Of a stretch of DNA of 7,688 nt, positions 1 to 5,932 are shown in pieces; positions within the stretch are counted from its first letter, which is position 1; every line of letters starts with the position of its first letter. The position numbers were made by a program, and so were the translations under genes. Under the pieces are notes generated by a model, which did no database searches, was not told the origin of the DNA, and was given only the letters and a program-made list of their open reading frames with translations. The stretch covers positions 1 to 7,688 of the forward strand of contig JALWNV010000044.1 of assembly GCA_027083665.1 (NCBI GenBank). The letters run 5' to 3'. This DNA comes from Helicobacteraceae bacterium (GTDB taxonomy: Bacteria > Campylobacterota > Campylobacteria > Campylobacterales > Sulfurimonadaceae).

Positions 1-250
1 TATTGGCATCTTTGTGACGCGAAACGGCGTAGAGCCTTCCGCTGAGCCCCGCCGTCGTACCGGCTTCGATATGGCCGCCCGGGTTTCCTCCTGTCGGAAA
101 CCAGCGAGAGTCGGAGCTCTGCACCAGCGGTGCGGGATACCTCAGCTCATCGATCGTAAACGTTTCGAACCCTTCGTCGGAATGATCGAAAGTCCAGTCC
201 GCCTCCAGCGCGCACAGCGATATCAACAACAGCGATAAAAAAAGTTTCAT
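1..250 (-). CDS. Secreted protein with laminin-B-like N-terminal domain (partial, C-terminus outside window)
   Basis: The gene starts at ATG 250-248 and runs off the left edge; 83 codons are visible. Residues 1-17 form a signal peptide (short Lys-containing n-region, Leu/Ile-rich core, likely cut after Ala17), so the product should be exported to the periplasm or beyond. Cys13 is preceded by Leu, not Gly/Ala/Ser, so a lipoprotein is unlikely. The mature part starts WTFDHSDEGF and has WFPTGGNPGGHIE at residues 50-62. A Trp-Phe-Asp/Glu-Gly-Phe start followed by GGNPGG is typical of laminin B (laminin IV type A)-like beta-sandwich domains in bacterial extracellular proteins; this assignment is from memory of the family, not a search. 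A GGGAG ribosome binding site lies 8 bases upstream of the ATG. The gene follows the YeiH-family gene on the same strand but has its own promoter. Its function is unknown; adhesion or carbohydrate binding is only a guess. Confidence 0.75.
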   Translation of the reverse strand, partial: MKLFLSLLLISLCALEADWTFDHSDEGFETFTIDELRYPAPLVQSSDSRWFPTGGNPGGHIEAGTTAGLSGRLYAVSRHKDAN

Positions 251-258
251 GATGCACA

Positions 259-287
259 CTCCCGCATGGGGAGATTATAGCATGCGG
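259..287 (-). promoter_or_regulatory. Extended -10 promoter and ribosome binding site of the secreted protein gene, inside overlapping inverted repeats
   Basis: On the minus strand TGCTATAAT (274-282) is a perfect extended -10 (TGnTATAAT) of the kind seen in Campylobacterota, where the -35 box is often poorly conserved. It sits 24 bases upstream of the ATG at 250. Two inverted repeats overlap it: CCGCATG/CATGCGG (262-268 with 281-287, perfect 7 bp, 12-base loop) and CTCCC/GGGAG (259-263 with 269-273, perfect 5 bp, 5-base loop). The second fully contains the ribosome binding site GGGAG; both use bases 262-263, so the two hairpins exclude each other. No T-tract follows, so this is not an ordinary intrinsic terminator. 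Confidence 0.6.
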
Positions 288-302
288 AAGCGGGAAGAGC
301 GG

Positions 303-1403
303 TTAGATGACGGCCACGACCGCCTTGGTGATGATGAATCCGCCGATCACGAGCCACAAGAACATACCGCCTGCCGTATAGATCGGCGCCAGCCCCAGGC
401 CTTTGAACTTGGAAAAACGTGTGCCCATACCCAGCGCCGTCATCGCCATCGTCAGCAAAAACGTATCAATGACATTAACCTGATCTATCGTATGTTTGAT
501 CAGCTCCGCCGTCCCGGCCGGTGCACTTACGGTATAGGCATGAATGAGCGAATTGATTCCGGCGACGACGATAAAGTAGACGGCGAACCACGGAATGACC
601 AGCTTCACCTTCGCTCCTTCGCCGCCTTGCTTCTTCGCCAGATAGCTGAGGATGATCCCCAGCACGATCAGCATCGGGGCGATCATGATGACCCGGGTCA
701 TTTTGACGATGACCGCGGTATTGGCCATATCGACCGGTGCACCCGGCACCGAAGCCGGTACGGCGACGACCTGCGCGACTTCGTGAATCGTGCCGCCGAC
801 GTAGATACCGAAAGTTTTGGGATCCATATGCAAAAAGCCCTGTGCATGTTCGATAAACGCGGCATAAAGCACCGGGTAGAGGAACATGGAGATCGTCCCG
901 AACAGCACGACCATCGAGACGGCGACAGCGGTCTTGTATTCCTCGGCCTTGAGTACCGGCTCTGTCGCCAGTACCGCCGCCGCCCCGCAGACGGAAGCCC
1001 CCGCCGCGGTCAGGATGGACGTATCCCTGTCCATCCTGAACATCTTCGTCCCCAGCCAGATTCCGATGAGCATCGTCGATGTCAGCATCAGCAAGGAGAC
1101 GGTAAAGCCCTGAAGACCGACCTCGGCGATCTGCTGAAAGGTGATACGGAAGCCGTAGACGACGATCGCGAATCGCAGAATCTTCTTGCCCGAAAAGATG
1201 ATCCCCGTTTCCCAGCTTTCGGGAAAGTGGTTGTGCAGGGTGTTCGCATAGAAAATACCGATCACGATACCGACGACCAGAGGGGAGATCCCCAGTGCCT
1301 TGATCGGACCGAGCCCGGCGATATAGGTGGCGGAGGCCGCCACCAGCGCCACGAAAATGATGCCGCTGATGGTGCCTTTGCGTTTTTCTTTGGAAAAAGC
1401 CAT
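303..1403 (-). CDS. YeiH/UPF0324 family membrane protein (putative sulfate exporter family)
   Basis: A 366-residue multi-spanning inner-membrane protein of the YeiH/UPF0324 family (Pfam Cons_hypoth698), annotated in databases as putative sulfate exporters; the transported substrate is not established for most members. About ten hydrophobic segments are visible (roughly residues 12-30, 38-54, 72-88, 98-118, 128-146, 156-182, 237-256, 268-288, 311-328 and 341-364). Family hallmarks are GASVCGAAAV at 135-144, GGTIHEVAQVVA at 203-214, KMTRVIMIAP at 234-243 and ALGMGT at 323-328. Length is normal. The start ATG 1403-1401 has AAGGAAA a few bases upstream and a TATAAT promoter 28 bases upstream. The first ten residues are Lys/Arg-rich, as expected for a cytoplasmic N-terminus. 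It stands alone after a 216-base gap, followed by the secreted protein gene 52 bases downstream. In a sulfur-oxidising host a role in sulfite/sulfate or sulfonate handling is plausible, but this is inference. Confidence 0.88.
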   Translation of the reverse strand: MAFSKEKRKGTISGIIFVALVAASATYIAGLGPIKALGISPLVVGIVIGIFYANTLHNHFPESWETGIIFSGKKILRFAIVVYGFRITFQQIAEVGLQGFTVSLLMLTSTMLIGIWLGTKMFRMDRDTSILTAAGASVCGAAAVLATEPVLKAEEYKTAVAVSMVVLFGTISMFLYPVLYAAFIEHAQGFLHMDPKTFGIYVGGTIHEVAQVVAVPASVPGAPVDMANTAVIVKMTRVIMIAPMLIVLGIILSYLAKKQGGEGAKVKLVIPWFAVYFIVVAGINSLIHAYTVSAPAGTAELIKHTIDQVNVIDTFLLTMAMTALGMGTRFSKFKGLGLAPIYTAGGMFLWLVIGGFIITKAVVAVI

Positions 1404-1431
1404 GGGTTTCCTTTTTAGAATATAGTTTGAA

Positions 1432-1437
1432 ATTATA
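1432..1437 (-). promoter_or_regulatory. -10 box (TATAAT) of the YeiH-family gene
   Basis: A perfect TATAAT lies on the minus strand 28 bases upstream of the start codon at 1403, followed by A/T-rich sequence and the AAGGAAA ribosome binding site. No convincing -35 hexamer is visible at 16-18 bases. The rest of the 1404-1619 gap holds nothing else I can support: no gene, and no convincing terminator for the luxS unit. Confidence 0.6.
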
Positions 1438-1619
1438 CTCTATTCGGAAAGCAGAATGAAATCAGTTTTGATGGACGGAATGTTCAGGGCTTTTGAAGAT
1501 CGTTAGTCGTCAGTATGCTTTAAATTTCTTTCTAAGTATTTTTTGAACAAATGTACATACCACTCTGCCCCTTCCTGAAAAAGCTACCGGCTAAAGACTT
1601 TCGGCTTGCGGCTAACGAA

Positions 1620-1925
1620 TCAATACGCCGGTTCGTGCAATTCTTTGAAGAGATACGCTTCGACGATATCATCGATATCGCGCTGCGTATGTGCCACGAG
1701 TACCATCATCTGCTGTTCGATAAACTCCATGAACGGCTCAAAATCACCGGTGACGACGACGGCACCCGGCCAGCCTTCCATCGCTTCCTCTTTATCCGTA
1801 TGAAACGTCACTTCGATAACGCGCCCCTCCTCGACATCGACCAAAGCCCAGGTTTTCGCTTCGACGATGGGAACGAGGCGCCCTTCTTGTGTATCATCTT
1901 TGTCCATCGGCAGCAGCAGCTTCAT
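1620..1925 (-). CDS. Small NifX-like (dinitrogenase Fe-Mo cofactor fold) protein coupled to luxS
   Basis: A 101-residue soluble protein. The ATG start (1925-1923) overlaps the luxS stop as TGATG, and GGGGG sits about 7 bases upstream, so I prefer it to an in-frame GTG two codons earlier (1931). The layout [11 protein letters not shown], then a WALVDVEEGRVIEV strand pair around residues 26-39, a central AVVVTG strand, a VLVAHT strand, and a terminal helix ending IVEAYLFKEL resembles the NifX/NafY/NifB C-terminal fold (Pfam PF02579). In that family a core of the type FLIVDVEDG precedes a terminal helix often ending EAYL. There are no cysteines, so if the fold is right it lacks any Cys-based cluster ligand. 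No nitrogenase genes are in view, so a nif role is unlikely; small orphan members of this fold occur widely with unknown roles. Translational coupling implies co-production with LuxS. I am sure of the gene and moderately sure of the fold. Confidence 0.8.
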   Translation of the reverse strand: MKLLLPMDKDDTQEGRLVPIVEAKTWALVDVEEGRVIEVTFHTDKEEAMEGWPGAVVVTGDFEPFMEFIEQQMMVLVAHTQRDIDDIVEAYLFKELHEPAY

Positions 1926-2440
1926 CAGCACACCCCCGTTTCGATTTTGTCGAGATCGAGCTTCAGGGCATCGTTGTCCATGATACCGATACCGTTTTCA
2001 AGTATGTCTGCGGCGATCTTCTTCGCTTCTTCGAGCGAATGCATCTTGCAGCTGCCGCACTGGTAGCGATTGAGCTCCGGGATATCGTCTTGCGACTTGA
2101 CGGCGAGCACGTCTTGCATCGACGCCTCCCATGCCCTGGCGACACGTGCTTCATCCGGTGTCCCGATCACACTCATATAAAAGCCGGTCCGGCAACCCAT
2201 CGGTGACACATCGATAATCTCCACACCGTCCCCGTTAAGGTGATCGCGCATGAAACCGGCGAAAAGGTGTTCGAGCGTATGAATGCCCCGTTCAGGCATC
2301 ATCGCGACATTCGGTTTGTAAAAACGGAGGTCGAAAACCGTGATAGGGTCGCCGCAGGGCGTTTTCATCCCCTTGGCCTTTCGCACGGCCGGTGCGGGCA
2401 TAATTGTATGGTCGACGGTAAAACTGTCCAAAAGCGGCAT
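1925..2440 (-). CDS. luxS: S-ribosylhomocysteine lyase LuxS
   Basis: LuxS cleaves S-ribosylhomocysteine to homocysteine and 4,5-dihydroxy-2,3-pentanedione, the precursor of autoinducer-2; it is a cytoplasmic metal-dependent enzyme of the activated methyl cycle. At 171 residues it has family length. The metal-binding HTLEH motif is at 54-58 (His54, His58, with catalytic Glu57). The conserved Cys83 in MGCRTGFYM matches the catalytic Cys84 region of Bacillus subtilis LuxS, and Cys128 in [10 protein letters not shown] is the third metal ligand. The N-terminus ([10 protein letters not shown]) and the FDLRF segment are typical. No key residue is missing. The start ATG at 2440 has AAGGAAT about 6 bases upstream. 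It heads a two-gene unit with the NifX-like gene. No Pfs/MTAN or methionine-cycle gene is adjacent, so regulation may be local, through the region 2441-2540. Confidence 0.97.
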   Translation of the reverse strand: MPLLDSFTVDHTIMPAPAVRKAKGMKTPCGDPITVFDLRFYKPNVAMMPERGIHTLEHLFAGFMRDHLNGDGVEIIDVSPMGCRTGFYMSVIGTPDEARVARAWEASMQDVLAVKSQDDIPELNRYQCGSCKMHSLEEAKKIAADILENGIGIMDNDALKLDLDKIETGVC

Positions 2441-2499
2441 GGGAATTCCTTGAAAGGTTTTTGTTATGGTATCGGGAAGGGTATGAAACGGATATTAAA

Positions 2500-2531
2500 A
2501 TTTTACGAAAGCACTTTACTATAGTGTAAAG
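2500..2531 (-). promoter_or_regulatory. Candidate luxS promoter/operator region with dyad CTTTAC-N6-GTAAAG
   Basis: A perfect inverted repeat CTTTAC tatagt GTAAAG lies at 2514-2531, 74-91 bases upstream of the luxS start. A third copy of TTTAC lies at 2502-2506, in the same orientation as the left arm. On the minus strand the dyad includes TTTACA (2525-2530), a possible -35, with TAAAAT (2500-2505) as a possible -10, although the 19-base spacing is long; TAATAT at 2492-2497 is an alternative -10. A dyad over the -35 would suit a repressor, but the regulator is unknown. Confidence 0.35.
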
Positions 2532-2553
2532 CTAAAAAGTTGTTCGGAACTTT
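2531..2553 (-). terminator. Weak candidate terminator of the por operon
   Basis: On the minus strand AAAGTT (2553-2548), a six-base loop and AACTTT (2541-2536) form a 6-bp, mostly A/T hairpin ending in a run of five T (2534-2538) before AGC. It is the only hairpin with a T-run between porB and luxS, but the stem is weak and the T-run short, so termination is uncertain. Confidence 0.3.
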
Positions 2554-2586
2554 AAAAGTGACCAGGACGCTTGAGCGGAATCGCCA

Positions 2587-2630
2587 TTAACGCAGCCAAA
2601 GAGACGTTGCTCTTTTGGTGCCTTAACGCA
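2587..2630. repeat. 8-bp direct repeat TTAACGCA flanking a hairpin downstream of porB
   Basis: TTAACGCA occurs at 2587-2594 and 2623-2630, 36 bases apart, each with GCC just before it and GCCA just after it at slightly different spacing. Between them CCAAAGAG (2596-2603), a six-base loop and CTCTTTTGG (2610-2618) form a hairpin with one bulged base. There is no T-tract on either side. The unit could be an mRNA 3'-end stabiliser, part of a dispersed repeat, or a small RNA. A 28-codon reading frame (2552-2638, minus) crosses it, but I see no ribosome binding site for it. Confidence 0.4.
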
Positions 2631-2646
2631 ATAGCCATGCCGTGCT

Positions 2647-3603
2647 TTAAACGCCGGCTTCCTCTCGGCGCTGGAGGTATTCCCACTTCTCGTCGACGCG
2701 CTTCTGCCATTCGTCGAGGACGTGCTTGTTCTCGGGCTTGAAGAGGTGTTTGAAACGTCCCTGCGCCCCGAGATAATCCTTGACGGGGATGACGTTTTTC
2801 GGGCGGTAGGTAATGTTGAGCTTCGTGCCGTCGATGATCTCGTACAGCGGAAAGACCAGTGAATCCGTCGCAAGGTCGGAGATCGCGATCGTGTCTTCGG
2901 GCAAGAATTTCCACTCGGTCGTACAGGCGGACATCGCGTTGATAAAGACCGGCCCTTCGACGGCGAAGCCGTGCTGGATCTTCTTGATCATGTCCTTCCA
3001 CTTGTTCGGAGCCACCTGTGCGACATACGGCGCACCGTGTGCCGCCATGATGGCGAGCATATCTTTCTTGTTCTGCTTTTCACCGTAGCTGACCCGTCCG
3101 GCAGGCGCAGTCGTCGTACTCGAACCGATCGGTGTCGATGAAGAGCGCTGACCTCCGGTATTGGCATAGACCTCATTGTCGAGAACGACGTGCATGATAT
3201 TGTGTCCGCGTTCGAAACAGCCGGAAATCCACTGGAATCCGATATCGTAAGAGGCCCCGTCACCCGCGAACGAAACGAATTTCGGTTCGCGGTCGGGCTG
3301 TTTCAGGCGGCCTTTGCGCTTGAGCGCCTTGTACATCGCCTCCGCACCGGCGACGGCGGTCGAGCCGTTCTCGAAACCGATATGGATCCACGACGCGTCC
3401 CACGAGGTGTACGGGTACACCGCCGTACACACTTCCAGACATCCCGTCGATGCCGACAGAATCAGATCGTCGTTGGTCGCATTGAGGATCTCGCGGACGA
3501 TGATGGAGTGCGCACATCCCGGACAGAGCAGGTTTGCACCCTCGAAACGGTCCGCGGAGGTCGAAAACTCTTTAAGGTTCTTGATTTTTTTCATTTCACT
3601 CAT
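2647..3603 (-). CDS. porB: Pyruvate:ferredoxin (flavodoxin) oxidoreductase, beta subunit
   Basis: Thiamine diphosphate-binding beta subunit of the four-subunit pyruvate oxidoreductase, which with PorA forms the catalytic site. It has 318 residues, about the family length. Motifs visible: CPGC at 27-30, Cys55 in STGC, and Cys227 in SAC, together the four ligands of the [4Fe-4S] cluster near the cofactor; the thiamine diphosphate/Mg motif GDG at 114-116, continuing ASYDIG to NEVYANTGGQRSS at 143-155. The NTGGQ stretch and the following S/T-rich STPIGSSTTT are typical of PorB rather than 2-oxoglutarate enzymes. The start ATG at 3603 follows AAGGAG by five bases; that ribosome binding site overlaps the porA stop (TAAGGAG). 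The gene is the last of the operon; the 206-base gap after it has no strong terminator. Confidence 0.95.
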   Translation of the reverse strand: MSEMKKIKNLKEFSTSADRFEGANLLCPGCAHSIIVREILNATNDDLILSASTGCLEVCTAVYPYTSWDASWIHIGFENGSTAVAGAEAMYKALKRKGRLKQPDREPKFVSFAGDGASYDIGFQWISGCFERGHNIMHVVLDNEVYANTGGQRSSSTPIGSSTTTAPAGRVSYGEKQNKKDMLAIMAAHGAPYVAQVAPNKWKDMIKKIQHGFAVEGPVFINAMSACTTEWKFLPEDTIAISDLATDSLVFPLYEIIDGTKLNITYRPKNVIPVKDYLGAQGRFKHLFKPENKHVLDEWQKRVDEKWEYLQRREEAGV

Positions 3604-3612
3604 CTTCTCTCC

Positions 3613-4833
3613 TTAGTGAAAACTGATCTTCGGTCCGCGGACCCCGATCAGCTGCTGCAGCGGTGTCGTCGGTTTGCCCGCTTCCGCGTTGGCCAGCAGT
3701 TCCGCATAGATCTCTCTAAGCTGCGATTTCAGCAGGTCGCGCCCGCCGAGCCCGTACACATAGTTGGTCAGCACTTTTTTCTCGTCGCCGTTGACGACCG
3801 TTCCCGCCAGCTCGTTGTAGAGCATCCCGAACGTCCCGTTCGGTGAAGAGCGGTCGAGCGCACCGATCGCCTTGATACCTTTGAGCGCATCGAGCAGCTG
3901 ATCGTACGGCCACGGCCGGATGACGCGGATACCGATCACGCCGACTTTCTTGCCCTCTTCACGCAATTCGTTCGAGACTTCGACCGCCGTTTCGACCGCC
4001 GTTCCCATACAGACGACAACCGCATCCGCATCGTCGGTGTTGTACGTCTCGACAATATTGTACTTGCGTCCCGTCAGCTTCTCGAAAGCGTCGAACGCCG
4101 CCTGAATCCGCGGGAAGACCTTCGTCATCAGGTCGTGATGCTGGCGCGCCTTGTGTTCGAAATGCCAATCCTCTTCCGTCTGGACGCCGTGCGTGACCGG
4201 ATGGTCGAGATCGAGCATATCGTTCATCGGTTTGAAATCGCCGACGAAGCTGTAGGCCGTATCGTCGTCGAGGGTATGCACCCCCTGCGCCGTATGCGAC
4301 GTCAGGAAGCCGTCTTGATGCACCATCGCCGGCAGACGCACTTCATGATCTTCCGCTACACGAAAGGCGATGAAGTTGAGGTCATAGGCGTTTTGCGGAT
4401 TGTACGCATCGAACTGAATCCAGCCGCTGTCACGGCCGAGATACATATCGGAATGATCCCCGTTGACGTTCAGCGGGGCGGCCAGCGCCCGGTTGACCAC
4501 GTTGAGGATCACCGGCAGGCGCATTCCCGAAGCCTGATAAAGTGTCTCGACCATCAGGGCGAATCCCTGAGACGAGGTCGCCGTCGCGACACGGCCGCCC
4601 GCCGCCGAAGCGCCGATACAGCCGGACATCGCCGCATGCTCGGATTCGACCATGACGAATTCGCCGTCGACATACCCGTTGGCCAGAAAGCTACCGTAGT
4701 TTTCGACAATCGGAGTCGAAGGCGTAATCGGGTACGCCGCCACGACATCGATCTGCACCTGGCGCATTGCCTGGCTGGCGGCCATGTTGCCGTCCCAGAC
4801 CTCGATATCGCGCAGTTCCATTTTCTCTGCCAT
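3613..4833 (-). CDS. porA: Pyruvate:ferredoxin (flavodoxin) oxidoreductase, alpha subunit
   Basis: Alpha subunit of pyruvate oxidoreductase, cytoplasmic, 406 residues, close to the length of H. pylori PorA. The N-terminal thiamine-enzyme domain (about 10-240) has YPITPSTPIVE at 34-44, the substrate-site Thr/Ser motif; ESEHAAMSGCIGAS at 63-76 with the Glu that activates the cofactor; and NVVNRALAAP at 111-120 with the conserved Arg115. The transketolase-like C-terminal domain (about 265-370) shows VVVCMGTAVETA and VIGIRVIRPWP, and YGLGGRD lies near the end. YPITPSTP supports pyruvate over 2-oxoglutarate as substrate. The start ATG overlaps the porD stop as TAATG, with AAGGAG five bases before it, so translation is coupled. 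Confidence 0.96.
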   Translation of the reverse strand: MAEKMELRDIEVWDGNMAASQAMRQVQIDVVAAYPITPSTPIVENYGSFLANGYVDGEFVMVESEHAAMSGCIGASAAGGRVATATSSQGFALMVETLYQASGMRLPVILNVVNRALAAPLNVNGDHSDMYLGRDSGWIQFDAYNPQNAYDLNFIAFRVAEDHEVRLPAMVHQDGFLTSHTAQGVHTLDDDTAYSFVGDFKPMNDMLDLDHPVTHGVQTEEDWHFEHKARQHHDLMTKVFPRIQAAFDAFEKLTGRKYNIVETYNTDDADAVVVCMGTAVETAVEVSNELREEGKKVGVIGIRVIRPWPYDQLLDALKGIKAIGALDRSSPNGTFGMLYNELAGTVVNGDEKKVLTNYVYGLGGRDLLKSQLREIYAELLANAEAGKPTTPLQQLIGVRGPKISFH

Positions 4834-5228
4834 TATTTCTCCTTGTTCTCTTTTTCAGGCCAGCCCGCAAGCGCCTCGTCTTCGTCCATCTTCTCTTCGA
4901 ACATCAGCAGTGATTTCGGATTGGTCGGACACACTTCGACACAGATCGCGCATCCCTTGCAGTGGTCGTAATCGATACCGACCATCTTCTTGTCGCGCGA
5001 AATGATCGAAATGTCCGGGCAATAGATCCAGCAAAACTGGCAGTCGATACAGTAGTCCTTGTTGAAGACCGGCTTTTCGATCCGCCAGTCGGCCACACTC
5101 GCCGTGAACGAGTTGTTCTTCGAATAGGGACGGTCTTCCTGCAGCGTCGTCGCTATATCTTTGACCGCACCGTCGAACGAACGCAGCATCGCACCGATTT
5201 CAAATTCATCCCATCCGTTGTCTATCAT
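4833..5228 (-). CDS. porD: Pyruvate:ferredoxin (flavodoxin) oxidoreductase, delta subunit (2[4Fe-4S] ferredoxin-like)
   Basis: The electron-transfer subunit, 131 residues. Two classical CxxCxxCxxxC clusters are complete: Cys60, 63, 66, 70 followed by Pro71, and Cys90, 93, 96, 100 followed by Pro101. They would bind two [4Fe-4S] clusters passing electrons from the thiamine site to ferredoxin or flavodoxin. About 59 residues precede the first cysteine, longer than in short archaeal PorD proteins but in line with the roughly 130-residue H. pylori subunit. The last 20 residues are rich in Glu/Lys. The start ATG at 5228 follows a strong AAGGAGG by five bases, and that site overlaps the porC stop codon (TAAGGAGG). 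Confidence 0.95.
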   Translation of the reverse strand: MIDNGWDEFEIGAMLRSFDGAVKDIATTLQEDRPYSKNNSFTASVADWRIEKPVFNKDYCIDCQFCWIYCPDISIISRDKKMVGIDYDHCKGCAICVEVCPTNPKSLLMFEEKMDEDEALAGWPEKENKEK

Positions 5229-5238
5229 GGTACCCTCC

Positions 5239-5796
5239 TTATTTCACTTCGTCGTAGGCACGCTGGATGGCCAGCATGTTCGCGTCGACGATCTTGGGTG
5301 GAAGTTTCGCGAGGATACGTTTCATACTCTCTTTGAAAAACTCGATATCGTACATACCCGAAACCTTCATGAACGCGCCGAGCATCGGCGTATTCGGGAT
5401 TGCCCGACCGATCGTCTCCTGGGCGATCTTGATACAGTCCACCGTATGGACATTTTTGCCCTGCAGTTTCGGCTGCGATTCGATCAGCTCTTCCGTACTC
5501 ATATGCGTCGTGATGATATAGACGGTCTCCGGCTTGTCATTGATTGTGACGTCGGTCGTGTAGACCAGCGCCGGGTCGATCACGAAGACATAATCCGGAT
5601 TCATATATTTTTCATGATTCAGGATCTCCTGATCGTCCACGCGGTTGTAGGCCGTCATCGCCGCGCCGCGCTTGGCCAAGCCGTAGAAGGCAAAGGCCTG
5701 GACATGCTTCCCTGTAGTTGATACGACGTCCGCGAGGCCTTTGGCGCCGGTTACGGCACCCTGTCCTGCACGGCTGTGCCATCTGATTTCGAGCAT
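5239..5796 (-). CDS. porC: Pyruvate:ferredoxin (flavodoxin) oxidoreductase, gamma subunit
   Basis: Gamma subunit (also called PorG), 185 residues, first gene of the por operon. In the complex the gamma domain packs on the catalytic alpha/beta core and has been linked to CoA binding. Motifs: IRWHSRAGQGAVTGAK at 4-19, the glycine-rich signature of the family; KRGAAMTAYNR at 42-52; and NTPMLGAF at 135-142. The order gamma-delta-alpha-beta matches porCDAB of H. pylori, where flavodoxin accepts the electrons. In autotrophic Campylobacterota the same enzyme can run as pyruvate synthase beside the reductive TCA cycle; which direction dominates here cannot be read from the sequence. The start ATG at 5796 has GGAGGAG about 6 bases upstream. 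Confidence 0.95.
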   Translation of the reverse strand: MLEIRWHSRAGQGAVTGAKGLADVVSTTGKHVQAFAFYGLAKRGAAMTAYNRVDDQEILNHEKYMNPDYVFVIDPALVYTTDVTINDKPETVYIITTHMSTEELIESQPKLQGKNVHTVDCIKIAQETIGRAIPNTPMLGAFMKVSGMYDIEFFKESMKRILAKLPPKIVDANMLAIQRAYDEVK

Positions 5797-5851
5797 GGGT
5801 TCTCCTCCGTTAAATTAAGAACAGCAATCGATACTGTCCTCAGGTACGGGT

Positions 5852-5857
5852 ATTCTA
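5852..5857 (-). promoter_or_regulatory. Candidate -10 box (TAGAAT) of the porCDAB operon
   Basis: TTTAGAATA on the minus strand gives a -10-like TAGAAT 55 bases upstream of the porC start, downstream of the terminator of the preceding gene, so a promoter is required somewhere in 5797-5897. No good -35 is visible. A short imperfect dyad, ACAG/CTGT (5821-5837), lies between this box and the ribosome binding site. Confidence 0.4.
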
Positions 5858-5897
5858 AACCAGTTGCTCTTAAATGTAGCTTTCTAAAATAGGAGAG

Positions 5898-5932
5898 AAA
5901 AAAAAGGGCCTCAAAACGTTGCGTTTCGGCCC
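5898..5932 (-). terminator. Intrinsic terminator overlapping the end of the HAD phosphatase gene
   Basis: On the minus strand GGGCC (5932-5928) pairs with GGCCC (5910-5906). An inner stem AAACG/CGTTT closes a three-base loop, with a small asymmetric internal bulge, and eight T residues follow (5905-5898). The left arm and loop lie in the last codons of the HAD gene, and its TGA stop (5913-5911) is inside the right half of the hairpin. It separates the kinase/phosphatase unit from the por operon. Confidence 0.85.

Noticed and set aside
249..1418. 389-codon open frame on the plus strand
   Set aside because: It lies opposite the YeiH-family gene, and its product is a His/Asp/Arg-rich run without domains, as expected from the complement of membrane-protein codons. 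The minus frame has family motifs, a promoter and a ribosome binding site.
1560..1619. Possible terminator of the luxS unit, and three CGGCT copies
   Set aside because: Only 3-5 bp stems can be drawn and the CGGCT copies are short and in the same orientation, so neither a hairpin nor a meaningful repeat is supported.
2552..2638. 28-codon minus-strand frame in the porB-luxS gap
   Set aside because: It has no ribosome binding site and no known motif; the hairpin and direct repeat explain the sequence better as non-coding.
3190..3846. 218-codon open frame on the plus strand over porB and porA
   Set aside because: It crosses the junction of two well-supported minus-strand genes and has no recognisable domain.
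4135..4971. 278-codon open frame on the plus strand over porA and porD
   Set aside because: It is antisense to two clearly recognised genes, has an Arg/His-rich composition and no motif.
3613..5796. 2-oxoglutarate:ferredoxin oxidoreductase (oor) as an alternative identity
   Set aside because: The gene order C-D-A-B, the YPITPSTP motif, the PorA length and the NTGGQ region of the beta subunit fit pyruvate oxidoreductase better.
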